Positions 10,301-22,483 are shown, counted from the first letter of the stretch. The stretch is 64,000 nucleotides of DNA from Pteria penguin (GCA_035048485.1 CM068582.1:39649681-39713680), one strand, 5' to 3'. A program made the numbers and translations. The notes: generated by a model not told the origin, from the letters alone.

Positions 10301-13159
10301 CATAGGTATAATCTGTAATGCATAGACGTTTTTTTCTACTTTTTTAAAATGTGTTATATCGGTGTACAGGAAAGTATACTTATATGTACTTACACTTTGT
10401 ATTTAGGCATTAATATATGTATCCTGTATATGAAATAAGCATATATTTTGATATCGATTTTATGCTTACCCGGGACACTGTACACTGTAAATGGGTTTAT
10501 ATACAGTTAATAAAATGTTTAAAAAATATATTAAGAAAAACGACAGTGCAGTACTTAATAATATTATATTAAATGTATTTATTATGAGTGAGATAAAAAA
10601 AAAAACAAAACAAACGTGATTTATATGGGATTTTATGCAATTTGGGGAGTCAGAGGAAAAATGATTACGCCTGGCTTGCGAATTTTAAAACTGAACACAA
10701 TTTAACACACATCTACAATTTAAAATTCTATATTTTCCGCGGACCAGAAGAAATGAACAATTGTAAACGGTCTACACATTTTAGTTTTCAAGGACATAAC
10801 ATTGACGAGTTCATACATGTAATAGATAAACGAAATCATTGTCCACATGAAAGTACGGAACATTTCAGAATATTTTACTTACAGAAATGTAGCACACACT
10901 ATATTATGGTGTATGTATAAGCAAAAGAATGCCCATCATCCACGTATTGATAAAGGACAACAGTTGACCACATAAATGACTGGCCCGAAATATGTGATCT
11001 GCGTTGAAAAGTCTAACTGGCATGACTTAATGGAGCATAATTTGAAAAATCTACAATTTTACTGACGTCAACCCCGAATCGAACATGCTTCAGTAGAATG
11101 CTAAGATACCGAAATTTAACCCATTAGTAATATCCATTATACAAGACTAATTAAAGATATAGGTTATCACCAACCCCTGGAAGAACCAGAGGAGGGATCA
11201 GGTGCCATGGAGGAGTATGCATCCCCTGCTGACAGGCCACACCCATTCTGATGTCGTAAGGTAATTTGAGCTAGTAAAGCTCACAATGGTTTGAGGTGAT
11301 AAAGGTATTATCGTAGTCACAAGTAGTAAAAATAAATATAGAACTTATATACCTTTTAATTTTGTGCACCACATGCGCATTTCGACAACTGATGTCTCTT
11401 CAGTGATGTTCTCAAAATAAATAAATATTTGAAGAGCAGTGTTGAATGAAACCAAAATGACCTAAAAGTGAACCAAAGTATCTATCTAAGGACAGAGATA
11501 TGCATGAGGGAGATACTCCTTAGTTTAAGAGTGAGTTACTTAATCTGATGACAGTCATGAAAAGTAAAAAATTGTGATATTGTGTTGTCACAGTACCAAT
11601 GATTTAAGAAGGACTACAATCAAATTAGGAAGTCAACATGTCAGACGATGATTTCTGATAATAAGCTCTTTATTTGCAGAATGTAGACTTCAACTGTTGT
11701 TTTTCATATCCTTACGATATTAATATTTCGCTCTATAGATAATGAAGGAACTGCAGTCTGAAAAAGCTCCAGCATATCGGATCAATTGTAAGATAGAGAC
11801 ACCATACGCATGTGATGAAAGAATAGATAGTATTTAAGCAAGACTGAAACAGGCCGGACAAGTATCAAACTTGTTACCCAATGGGTTACATGGGTTTTGG
11901 TGGTGTGTACTTACTATTGTATCGTTATTTTGTGTTATAGTAATTAGGGCAATTAGTTTGTTTTCCAAGTAATTTAATTTTCAGAATTTCAAGAAACTAT
12001 GACCGTCCATTGCCGTGCTGTATAATTTGAGATGTTTACTTGATGGTTGAGATACAGCAGAGAGAACACGCTGCAAGTTTTCGTGGAGAAAACTCTGTGT
12101 TTACGAAATTGGAAATACAAATAGTAAATTTTCATTTACGAACTGATGTTATTTTTTCATAACTGTCATGGAAAATTGTCACAATATTTTAATTTACGTA
12201 CAATCGATAAGGTGCTTATTCAGGTAATTAATAGTGGGGAAATCCCAGTCAAATGGCCGATTCTAATTCACTCGCTTCGATTGAATATTCTTACCGGAAA
12301 ACATCATTTAAACTAAAAGTACCATATTTTTAATGGTTGTCAAGCTGTAATTCATCACTAGTCTTTATAATATATGATGTAAATCATAATTGTATCTTTC
12401 ATCCTATTTTGTATTATGCAGTTTTTATCGCCAAAATATCATTATAAACTTGAACACCAAAATTCGAGGAGGAAGTTAACATATATCTATTTTTAGATTT
12501 GGTTAGCTCTATATATCGAAATTCCGCCAGTTGATGTATGCGCATTTAAATACTTGATGATACATTAGTTTTATCAATATATTGGCTAATTGTTCAGAAA
12601 TGTTTTAGCAGGTTGAAGAGGTACAAGGTACATTATTGCTTGAAAATGTGCCTTAAAAGTCGCATACATATATTCTACAATAAAATCGAGTTGTAAAAAT
12701 GGCAAGAATTTCATTCATGCTTTTGATTTATACATTTATGCTGTCATACATATGACTATGAGGTTGATGCATTGATAACAAGACTCACTTTATTCATGCT
12801 CTTGTTATAAATGAAATGTCACTACTGAAACGACAACAATGTGGTATGGTAATATAATGAAACGCATTAAGCGGATATCTTCTTAAACATCTATCTTAAA
12901 CGACCTGGATTTATTCTGTACCTCACAATATAATCAAAATAATCGAAGAGTAGTCAAGAAAATGATAATTTAATAAATAGATAAATAAATAAAGAAATAA
13001 ACATTTCATACATTGATTTCGAATAACAAAACTAGATTTACATGCCTTTACACAGGATAAAAGTGTATGTATATAAATAATATGTATATATCAATACATT
13101 GACCTCACAGAGTGTAAATTACTGCAGTGTAAATCCGTCTCCAAAATATTGAATTTTGA
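10301..13159. other. no gene recognised; one dispersed repeat
   Basis: AT-rich spacer between the simple-sequence tract and the 3' end of the minus-strand secreted-protein gene. A second copy of the GATCAGGTGCC repeat lies at 11175-11255. An open frame at 10642-10920 (92 codons) has no recognisable motif. Sequence just below 13160 should contain the 3' UTR of the minus-strand gene, but I could not find a canonical AATAAA there. Confidence 0.4.
11175..11255 (+). repeat. dispersed repeat copy 2 (GATCAGGTGCC family)
   Basis: Contains GGATCAGGTGCCATGGAGGA then GCATCCCCTGCTGACAGGCC, matching the copy at 1744 and, inverted, the copy at 23225. Confidence 0.65.
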
Positions 13160-16100
13160 TTACACACACTTTATTGCCCTAGGATCTCCATTCAAGTAGA
13201 AATGAAGGGTTGTGATGTGCTTTAATTGATAAAGACATTTTGGCACTGGATCCATGAAGTACTGAAACATAAAACAGCATCATACAATAAATATAAGACA
13301 CTCAAATTTCATTTGCAAAATTATAACAATCTATTGTATTCATTTGGGATATTAAATCTCCATTTGTTGTAAATGAAATACGAATAAAAATTTGGGTTTT
13401 TTTTACTTCTGCTCTCCTTTAAACATTTCAAGGTATATATGTGTACACGCATATGGAAAACTGCGGATCATACCCAAATTGCATTTAGCACAAGAGGAAG
13501 TCTTCACCAAAACATTTTTTTTTCATTTTTAAATATATAAATGAAATCTAGGTAAAAGCCGTACTTTGCCTTTTCTTTTTCATCATTGCTACTTGTATTA
13601 AAAACCTACTCGTATTTAAAAAGTATTCTTCAGTAAATGTGACTGAAAAACTAACCCCGAGGAAAGGCTTCGGTGGATATTCTACTCGTGGTGATACCAG
13701 GTTTGTTGCGAAAGCCCATCCAAAAGCTGAGAGTTTACCATGGTCATAGAGTAGGAACATGGGATAGAACTCGTCACATGACATGTTCACTCGAAGGTTG
13801 TACCAATAATGATGTCCTAATAACAATCAATAAATAATCACTGCACAGGAAAGGAATGACGGTCATCTATCTATCATGTATATCAGGTTTATCAAATAAT
13901 ATATAATAGGCAATAAGACATCATAAACTGCAATGCAAATATGATGACAGACAGTCAATCTATATAAGATTAAAACATACGTATGAAGCATATTGTGGCC
14001 CATGTTGAACCCTTTACATTAGTTAATACAATATGCTTTAAAAAGGTATGCAATCAGACTTAAACTTACCCATTGTTGGGAAGCACTTAGTATTGCCCCA
14101 TAGAGTATTGTTGCTCTCGGCATCTGCCTTCGCGTAAGGGACCTTGATAGCACTATAAGGATCGGAACAATTCTGGATGTACAAATCTGTGCCGGTCCCT
14201 TGCTCAGCAAAATCAAGGGCGGATCGGCCACCAGAACAGATAATGGCTGAAACAACATATAATGCACAGATTAACAAGGGCAGATCGGCCACCAGAACAG
14301 ATAATGGCTGAAACAACATATAATGCACAGATTTACAAGGGCGGATCGGCCATCAGAACAGATAATGGCTGAAACAACATATAATGCACAGATTAACAAT
14401 GGCGGATCGGCCACCAGAACAGATAATGGCTGAAACAACATATAATGCACAGATTTACAAGGGCGGATCGGCCACCAGAACAGATAATGGCTGAAACAAC
14501 ATATAATGCACAGATTTACAAGGGCGGATCGGCCACCAGAACAGATAATGGCTGAAACAACATATAATGCACAGATTTACAAGGGCGGATCGGCCACCAG
14601 AACAGATAATGGCTGAAACAACATATAATGCACAGATTAACAAGGGCGGATCGGCCACCAGAACAGATAATGGCTGAAACAACATATAATGCACAGATTA
14701 ACAAGGGCGGATCGGCCATCAGAACAGATAATGGCTGAAACAACATATATTGCACAGATTAACAATGGCAGATCGGCCACCAGAACAGACAATGGCTGAA
14801 ACAACATATAATGCACAGATTAACGCTGATTTGTGCTGTTGTATGATATTATTTGTCATGTTTATTGCATAGCGTGGTTTTTGAAATTGAAATTTGCAGC
14901 AATAATTTGTATTAAATTGTTTTCTTCAATACACAATGATTTCATACAAGATTTCATACAATATCAATTATCATTCTCCGAGGCATGTGTTTGGAACAGG
15001 TGCTGTTCGAGAAAACAAAGTAATACATATATCAGTATGTATTTCAGAAACATATTTTGACTAGTTTTGTCTGAGCTTGTATTTCCGGCAATACAATTAC
15101 ATTTAATTTTTATGGCATGCTCTTTTGATAAAACCATTAATTTGTTATTACATGACACGTTTCAAATACAAATAAAAGCTTCGCCTAGATTTAAGTGGAA
15201 CCCGCGTAGAATAGTAGACTACTAATATACCAAACCGATTTCACCAGCAATCCTCTACTTTGGTTGATATTATATTGAACATTGATACATAACATAAATT
15301 TTCTGTTAATGGGAACCACATATAGGTGTTAACAAAGAAGCCCAATACCATGTAATGTTATTCATATTTATTATTTAGTATTTCATCCGTCGATAGAGGC
15401 AATCCTGAGATAAAGAACGTGAATTATTATATTAGTCAATAAATACGACGTCTTAGTGCTCACCTGGATCTACGAAGTAAGCAGTGATGAAAGACATAGT
15501 ACCATCAGGTATTATAGGATGATAATTCAAAAAGTGAGAGGGATAACCATCCGGCCTGGAGTTAGGGAACTGAAAAATACAGATATAGATAACAAAAAGA
15601 ATGAAATTACTTTTATATAATTTGCTTAATACATAGATTATGTAATTGTGAAGATCGTGGAATTTGTTTTTATAAATTTTTAAATGTGTGTCTTTTGATT
15701 GTGCTGCTTTTGCGGTGAGTGGGAAGGTGGGTGCCCGTAAACCGGTTAACCACATCAATGGAGTGACGTTTGTTACTTCAATTGACCGTCCTAAGTCGGT
15801 ACCGTAACAGCAGCACGATCGAATATTTTTGCAATGTTTTTCCGTGTATATTGTACTATTATCATGTTATAATGTTTTGTATGCATGTCCTTGGTGATTT
15901 TTGTCATACAGCTTTGTCAGATGTCTTTTGTTTCCTCCTCCATAGAAAAGAAGTTTCAGCATAGTTTTCCACTGTTTAAATCCTTTCTATTTTTCTTAGC
16001 TTAGTGTCTGAATCATTGATTCTGGCTATGGTTCTGTCATAGTATTTAAAATCCAAAAAACCCTCACCTATATTTGATCAAATTTACACTCTGATAGTAA

Positions 16101-17915
16101 CGTCTCTTTGTGTTAGGGAAACGTGAATTAAATATATACAGCCAATGATAAAATGTGTAGAGAAAATATAATACAATTCATCTTCTTTTCCTGATATGAT
16201 AGCTGATTAACAAGAAGTAAGTTTCGCATTATTGATTCGACATAATTGCTAATAGTCTTTTCTAAAAACCAACAATTTTAGGCCAAAATTTTTTTCGTGA
16301 TTTTACAGTAGAATTAAACTTTATTTATAATATAAACTATTTTTGTTAAAACGTTTGTATTTCATCGATGTAGTCGTTATTCTTTTTTATTTACAATTCA
16401 TTTCTGTTTGTGTTCCTTCCATGTAACAATTATTAGTATACCCTCCTATTCCCTCCCCTCCTCCGATCTGTATCTCGGGAATGTAGCCGTTATTGATTGA
16501 CTTACCCAGGTTTGTATTTATTGATTGACTTACCCCGGTTTGTATTCCTGCGATGTAGCCATTATAATCGTAGATTAAGACGACAGAGAAGTCATTGTTT
16601 TTCACATAACGAAAGCCAAGGAATAAAGGGTGAGCTGAAATATGAATGAGACATTTATAACTTTCTTATTCTGTGTGCAGTAGGGTTAATATTCCATTAT
16701 ATGCATTAAATTGTCTTTGGCAATTTTACTACATTATCTTGTTGATCGGTGAGATCGTGGCATAGGTGTCACAAATAAGTTTAGAACTTGGAATGAATAT
16801 TTCAGAATTGAGAATTTAAACAACAACAACAACAACATTATCAACGACAACAAAAAACAACAACAATATTACTACAGAAATACAATTACATTATAGAAGA
16901 AAAGGAGTAGTGTGTGACTGTTTTCAAAGAAATGAATTTATCAGAGATAAAAAAAAAAGATTAATGATTTCTTCTTCCAGAAGTGGCGTAAACTTACTGC
17001 AGTCAGAAATTAACGTGAAGTTCTGTTGAATGGCCTCGCTCTCGTGTCTTGGCATATCGGCGAAAACGTAACTGCTAGAAAAGTTCCTTCCCCAGGTAAC
17101 TAATAAAATTTTGTAACTAATTCAACGAAAGTATAATAAATAGTACAACGGTTATCAATAGCAATGTGATAATGTGTAATTTATATATATATATATATAT
17201 ATAAATATATGCGTGTCAGTATTTTATGATTTAGAATTTATGTGCAATGTGTAACAAGAAAGGTGTAGATATACTCATACAGACTTATTAAATCATAATA
17301 GTACATAAAGTAGTTGATATATTACTTCTTTGGACATACCTTTGAGCGCATCCCAGTGTTGGCTATCTGAATAAAATGTACGACATATATCAGTAAATGT
17401 AGAGAGAAAACTAAGACAGAATCATCCTAGTTCTGGTTTTCTAAGTAAAATATTGTAAGACATATATCTGTGTATGTACAGAGAAAAATAAAGTACAAGA
17501 CAAGACATTTCATTGCTAACTATCTGAATAAAAATATTATACAATAACGGTAAATGTAGGAAAAAAATACAACACAGTAAATATATCAATTATCAAAATA
17601 CAGAAATCATTGAATATAAAAATAAATATGAAGTTAATGGTTAAGACAGGCGTGAAAATATGCCAAGGGAAGGGAACACTATTCTTTCTAATAGAATATA
17701 TCAGTTAGTCGTAGTGCACATATGATGCAAGGAACTGATACATGAATAATGTGTTATTATAATTGCATATATAAAGTCATAAATCAGTAAATGGCAACCT
17801 GAATATAGTACTTACGGGTAACATTAGGGATCACCAGAGATTGGCATGCTGCTATAGTTAATGAAAATGCAACAATATGTATGGCCATCATGAAGATTTG
17901 GAAATGTTGATTCAT
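13160..17915 (-). CDS. secreted 291-aa protein of unknown family, 8 exons
   Basis: Exons on the minus strand: 17915-17816, 17366-17340, 17099-16998, 16634-16534, 15569-15464, 14246-14070, 13816-13656 and 13261-13160. All introns have GT..AG ends, all phases agree, and the 876-nt total ends in TAA. Residues 1-26 form a signal peptide (hydrophobic IVAFSLTIAACQS). The mature part has seven cysteines (76, 149, 172, 200, 218, 267, 290) and N-glycosylation sequons at 31, 48, 69, 171, 191 and 215. Conspicuous blocks are HWDALKVTWG, RYVKNNDFSVVLIYDYNGYI, ITAYFVDP, GTGTDLYIQN and FYPMFLLYDHGKLSAFGWAF. I do not recognise the family, and no catalytic motif stands out. Start could be M1, M9 or M10. Exon 6 is preceded by a decoy splice-site array and exon 4 is followed by donor duplications. 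Confidence 0.85.
14247..14824 (-). repeat. 61-bp array of exon-6 acceptor plus exon head
   Basis: Nine tandem ~61-bp units lie in intron 5 of the minus-strand gene, immediately upstream of exon 6 and continuous with it. Read on the minus strand each unit is ATATGTTGTTTCAG followed by CCATTATCTGTTCTGGTGGC and CGATCCGCCCTT, exactly the acceptor and first 32 nt of exon 6. The unit then departs into GTTAATCTG or GTAAATCTG, a possible 5' splice site. Units are almost identical (scattered single substitutions), so amplification is recent. Because 32 nt is not a multiple of three, inclusion of one decoy would shift the frame. Confidence 0.95.
15640..15800 (-). repeat. dispersed TGTGGTTAACCGGTT repeat, second copy
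   Basis: The inverse of this block matches 8670-8815: GACGGTCAATTGAAGTAAC, then GATGTGGTTAACCGGTTTAC. It lies in intron 4 of the minus-strand gene. Confidence 0.6.
16345..16533 (-). repeat. degenerate duplications of exon-4 3' edge and donor
   Basis: Exon 4 ends GGCTACATCGCAGGAATACA then AACCGGG and GTAAGTCAATCAATAA. Immediately downstream on the minus strand come ACAAACCTGGGTAAGTCAATCAATAA, GGCTACATTCCCGAGATACA, TTGTTACATGGAAGGAACAC and GACTACATCGATGAAATACA, each a diverged copy of the exon edge. The second GGGTAAGT is an intact alternative donor. Use of it would lengthen exon 4 by 30 nt if frame is kept. Confidence 0.75.
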
Positions 17916-17925
17916 GAAATTCGAA

Positions 17926-17934
17926 TTTTATATA
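17926..17934 (-). promoter_or_regulatory. possible TATA box (TATATAAAA)
   Basis: TATATAAAA on the minus strand ends 10 nt before the first ATG (17915). If it is a real TATA box, transcription would begin near 17904, making M9 or M10 (17891, 17888) the start; both still give a good signal peptide. AT-rich background makes chance occurrence easy. Confidence 0.3.
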
Positions 17935-18111
17935 GTTACGAACAATGCCCCCAAACAAAACTCATCTATCGTTAATATGATCAGTATGATTTATGGGCCA
18001 TCGCAGCCTGATAAAAATGATGTGGAGACAATTCGATCAAAAGTGTTTTCGATAAAGGTACAATGTCCTGTACAATGATTGACTGGGACATTTCCCCCGT
18101 CTGGTTCAAGG

Positions 18112-18700
18112 GTAAATCATGTTTGTATAATCGATATTATCACTTGTTAGCATTGCTAGCAATCTGTTGCCGATTAATCTCGATGCTGATGTATTTTGAC
18201 ACTTAAAACACATTGTATGTATAATGACTAAACATTTAGCGTTAGAAGCGACATGCCTAGAAAAAGCACAGTATGATAAATGAAACACGCAGTATAAGGT
18301 TATCTCTCCCAAGTGATCGAATTCCTATCGTGTCTGAACTTTCAATCGTGAGTGGAAAAAAGGATTTGTATGAATTTATGATAAAGATCCATGCTTATAT
18401 GTGACTGCACTTCACGAATGTGCGCCCTCCCCCACTGGTTCCCTTGTCCTTCGACCCTGATGAGTTTGTAGGAAAATATATACCATTTTGTTTGTTTAAT
18501 CGATATCATCACTTGTTAGCAATGTTGCCGATTAATCTCGATGCTGTTGAATTTTTATACTTAAAACATATTGTATGTTTAATGACTAATCATTTAGCGT
18601 TAGAAGCGACCTGCCTAGAAACAGCACAGTATGATAAATTAACAGTGGCATAACTTGGCAGATAAAAGTGGGGCACAACCTTTCTGAAAAATTGAAAAGC

Positions 18701-18763
<63 letters not shown>

Positions 18764-19400
18764 GGAGGGACGCCTTTCTTATTAGTGTCGTGTTACTGTT
18801 AATTTGTTATCTTCAACTTTAATAACTTTAATTTTCTGAATGCTTTAATGCTTGTTGGAAAATTGGTAGCTGATGATAAAATGATGGCAACAAAACATAT
18901 ATACATTGTATTCATCTTGGTTTATTTCGCCCCAGTTTATGAATATCTTCTCTGGAACATACGGAGGATTGAAACTTAAGGGTACTATCCAAAGAAAGCT
19001 TCACGGAAAGAAAATGAGTAATTAACCTTCATTCAAGTTATGCAACAAAATTCACTAAAAAGCCCATAGTTAACTTTATTTAAATCTAAAATTACTTGAA
19101 AAGAGTGTGTGAGGGGCACAAACATGGTTGTGCTCCCCCTCTTTTCGAACGGGGGGGGGGGCACGTGTCTCTGTTGCCCCCGCCCCCCCCCCCCCGCCCC
19201 CCCCCCCACCCCCCCCCCCCCCCACCCCCTATTATCTTACGCCCTTGATTAAACACACAACAAGGTTATCTCTCCCAAGTGAATTACTATCGTGTTTGAA
19301 CTTTCATTCGTGAGTAGAAAAAAAGGTTTTGTGTGAATATATGATAAAGTTGCCTCCCCTCAGTGGCTCCCTTCTCCTACGACTTTTTTGGTTTGTATTT
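18112..19400. repeat. tandem duplication of a ~370-bp segment, second copy split
   Basis: Copy 1 (about 18112-18480) contains ATCACTTGTTAGCA..., GCCGATTAATCTCGATGCTG, TTTAGCGTTAGAAGCGAC and GGTTATCTCTCCCAAGTGA. Copy 2 begins near 18490 and repeats the same order, but is interrupted at 18643 by a 605-bp insertion and resumes at about 19248 through GGTTATCTCTCCCAAGTGAA to about 19400. No coding function is seen. Confidence 0.85.
18643..19247. mobile_element. hAT-like non-autonomous element with empty-site copy
   Basis: Left end CAGTGGCATAACTTGG and right end TTATCTTACGCCCTTG are imperfect inverted repeats of the CAGTGGC type seen in hAT elements. The subterminal GTGGGGCACAACC and GGTTGTGCTCCCC also pair. 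ATTAA flanks both sides (18638-18642, 19248-19252). The adjacent tandem copy at 18112-18480 shows the uninterrupted target. Inside are an AAT microsatellite (18702-18763) and long G and C tracts (19150-19230). No transposase ORF. Confidence 0.75.
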
Positions 19401-20190
19401 CAAAATGAACATGAAATCTATATCTGAATTATTTGTAACGGATTACTCGTCCAGATTGTTCACATGTCAAGACAGACATAGGGACCAGGGGCCAGTAGGG
19501 GGGGGGGGGGGGGCGTTTGCTGATGTCCTTATAACGATGATGTTTAACCGAAAAACTTTCCCTAAAAATTGGAAAATATACAAACTATTGAAAATGATTA
19601 TAAAATCAATACACCAAGAAGTACGAATCTGTTATGAATATTGATACAATAAATGAAGAAACATAGCAATGGTAATATAAAGGGTTAGGTTTAAAACACA
19701 ATATACGCAAGATAAGATGTTCCTTAAATTACAAATGTATTTAAAATCCCTCGACTGGGTTGTTTACAACCCAGACAGTACCAAACTGAGACATCTTAGA
19801 AATGTGACTTCCTTTGACATGAACAATATTACATAATTACATTGACAAAAAAAAATGTTTAAATACAACCTGGGATTATGCAGAAAGAGGTTTTCAATGT
19901 AGAGACCATCTAATCAAAGCATATTTTACCGAGCTCTCTATGGCTTGAAACATTCAATCTTTTAAAAGAACCAGGCAGAAGATATAACAGCCTAGTTATC
20001 CCCCTTTGCCTTGTAAGCAAAGTCGTTTACACTCATTTGGGTACATGTAAGTAATGGTTTTTATGTATATATTAAGTTTAGAGTACTGTTGTCAATTTTC
20101 TTGTATGGCATCACGAGAGTATGAAATTTAGTTTCATCGGGGAATCGAACATATCTCACCTTTAATGCACAACAGAGAAGAATTAGCGCC
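19401..20190. other. no gene recognised; G-run
   Basis: Contains a run of about 16 G near 19498-19513. Otherwise AT-rich sequence without recognisable genes or repeats. Confidence 0.4.
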
Positions 20191-20420
20191 ATCACTTGGG
20201 TGCTTGGCCTCAGTACGAGGGGTTACGTGTTCGAGTCTCACGGATTGCCAGCCGGTGTTTTGTCTTTCGGATAAGACAGTGAAAACAGGAACACTGTCTC
20301 AACTTGGACATGGCATGTAAAAGATCCCACATTGCTTCAGGCGGGTCCGTTACAAAGGTCTAAATTACTGGTGCAATAGATCAGGCAGTTGATGTAAGTA
20401 CATGTACATTACTTTAAAAA
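20191..20420 (+). mobile_element. tRNA-derived SINE copy
   Basis: A box-B-like GTTCGAGTCTC at 20228 is followed by TTTCGGATAAGACAGTGAAA, AAGATCCCACATTGCTTCAG and GGGTCCGTTACAAAGGTCTA. The same blocks follow the tRNA-like heads at 40100, 57178 and (inverted) 43815. Old, diverged copy. Confidence 0.75.
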
Positions 20421-20479
20421 CGTGGTGTGACAATGGAAAAAAAATTAGAATATTAAAAAAGAAAAAGGGAGGAGCCTAA

Positions 20480-20990
20480 ATCTTTTATTTCATTTATTTA
20501 TTTATTTATTTATTTATTGCTGTTATCAAATAACGCAGAATTATAAATGGATGCCACATCGGGAGTTACATTGATTTTTCTCGTATTCACTGATACGCCA
20601 CATATGGCCGGGCATATAGTTCTGTATCTCGCCGTCATTCCATCATTCAGATTCTGTCATCCCGTCATACATTTGTTCTTCGAAACTCTTCCTAATCCCT
20701 TGGAATGATTTTAATGAATCTTACTGCAAAGATTACAATATGTAAATGTGTATACTGTCTGGGACGTATACTGTAAAGGGTATGCTGTCCAAATAGTTTT
20801 ACAGGAGTTATGGCCCTCGGACTTTTTATGCATATATAGTAAATCCACTTGTCTTCTCAATTCCTTAACCCTTGAGAGGATTTCAATAAACTTGGTACAA
20901 ACAAAGATCACAATATGTAGATCTGCATACTGTACGGGGATTTCTGTCCAAAAGTGTTTACAGGAGTAAAGACCCTTGGAATAAACGCAT
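20480..20990. repeat. TTTA microsatellite and tandem ~190-bp mobile repeat
   Basis: TTTA repeats at about 20485-20518. Then two diverged copies of a unit containing AGATTACAATATGTAAATGT and TGCTGTCCAAATAGTTTTAC (from about 20690) and AGATCACAATATGTAGATCT with CTGTCCAAAAGTGTTTACAG (from about 20875). The family resembles a repeat common in molluscan DNA, from memory only. Confidence 0.6.
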
Positions 20991-21009
20991 ACTTGAAAAA
21001 CTTTGCTGC

Positions 21010-21180
21010 CGGTGTAACATCCCCAGTTTTTAACATTGAAAACTGACCCGCGGGTCAGTTTCCAACGAGGTCACTTTCTAATGTTACATCCAGCGGGGTC
21101 ATTCGTAGCGCACTGACACATCTTGTTTAATCTAAAGCAAGCATGCAAGAAGAAGAAGAAGAAGAAGAAGAAGAAGAAAA
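21010..21180. repeat. 22-bp palindrome and GAA repeat
   Basis: AACTGACCCGCGGGTCAGTT (21041-21060) is a perfect palindrome extended by A/T on each side. TGTAACATCC on the left recurs as TGTTACATCC to its right. GAA repeats follow at 21149-21178. Confidence 0.7.
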
Positions 21181-21429
21181 TCCCCAATTTGTATATAGCA
21201 AATTCAATACTGTTTAAATATTTATTTCCGAAAATGAAGAGTGTCGCTTTTTAAACGCTTGACTGCACATTTATCCACCTTAAAATCAGTAAAAGGTGTA
21301 TGAAGTACAATCAGCACTCGGCAGGTTAGTAAGGATCCCCATAGACACAGCGGTCCACAGATTCAAGCCTAGATGCAAATGCTATAAATAGAGCAAACCA
21401 GGTAAGAAACATTTATCTGATTGTGCCTT

Positions 21430-21530
21430 GGCTGAATTGTCCATCTGATGTGTAATGTAACATCATGTCTTATGATGCGTAACGTAACATCACTCCTTAT
21501 GAAGCGTAATGTAACATCATCCCTTATGAT
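21430..21530. repeat. three tandem ~29-bp units (TAATGTAACATCAT)
   Basis: TGTAATGTAACATCATGTCT, CGTAACGTAACATCACTCCT and CGTAATGTAACATCATCCCT follow in series, each ending in TTATGA(T/A)GCG or a variant. Confidence 0.75.
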
Positions 21531-21734
21531 TTAATCTATTTATAACTAGGAAACACTTGCCTATTCGGTCTATTAAGTGATGTATTAATTCATGTACATG
21601 AAGACATTGTATTCTGATGACCGTGATGCAAACAACGTTTTATGTACTTTGCTTTGTGAGCAATATGTCACGTTGCTGAGAAAAAGAAAGATCTAAGTCG
21701 ATGGGGACACTGATCAAAATATTCGCCAAGAGTT

Positions 21735-21940
21735 GGTAGGAAATGCTGGGAGATATCCGTTATATGCTAGAGTTGGCAGGAGATGCTGGGGATATCCATT
21801 ATGTGCTAGAGTTGGCAGGAAATGCTGGGGGGGGGGGGGGGGATATCCGTTATGTGCTAGAGTTGGCAAGTGATGCTGGGGATATCTGTTATATGCTAGA
21901 GTTGGCAGGAAATGCTGGGGATATCCGTTATGTGTTAGAC
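21735..21940. repeat. ~40-bp minisatellite, about five copies
   Basis: Unit GCTAGAGTTGGCAGGAAATG followed by CTGGGGATATCCGTTATGT. Copies differ by the length of a G run (up to 14 G at about 21828-21841). Confidence 0.85.
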
Positions 21941-22434
21941 TGCCAATATTGAATAAAAAGTGATGCCACTATGTAGTGTAAAACCCACATTAAAGTAACT
22001 TGAACTTCAAGCACACGAAATGAAACAAGAAGATCCTGCTTCGTTATGTGTGCACATTTTTGTATCCAAGCGATCTAAATTATTGCTATATATATAATCG
22101 TATGAATTTCTAGACAAGTAGATACATGTCCTATACCTGAACGCGTCCATCTGTTTTCGTTTTCCTATTTACCTGTTCATGTACAGCGCGTCGCTTGTAT
22201 ATTTCACGCACTTGTTATGTTGACCAGTAATTACAACTGGTGATTAATAGGGATATCATACAATGCAAATTTGTTATTAAATCTGTAGATATCAATCTAT
22301 TTGTCATATATACTTAAATATACATTTCCCATAATGTAGAAAGAGTTATTAATATCTGTTTCAACATTACTTGAAAAATTGTCCAAATCGACTCGAAAAA
22401 ACCCCAAAAAACAAAATACAAACAAACAAAAAAT

Positions 22435-22483
<49 letters not shown>

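Noticed and set aside
13548..13826. Open frame continuing past exon 7 to its own stop
   Set aside because: The 3' 35 codons lie beyond a GTTAGT donor whose phase fits the final exon at 13261-13160, which has a more plausible sequence with a stop.
14455..14755. Repeated MHYMLFQPLSVLVADPPL open frames as a repeat protein
   Set aside because: The 61-bp unit has no stop in any minus frame, so long open frames arise automatically. The true coding use is only the last copy, as exon 6.
18455..18480. Hammerhead ribozyme (CTGATGAG ... GGAAAA)
   Set aside because: The bases between the core motifs do not form a stem II, and the flanking stems I and III are not apparent.
20748..20969. 73-codon open frame as a gene
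   Set aside because: It lies in a tandem, diverged dispersed repeat, with no domain and no splice context.
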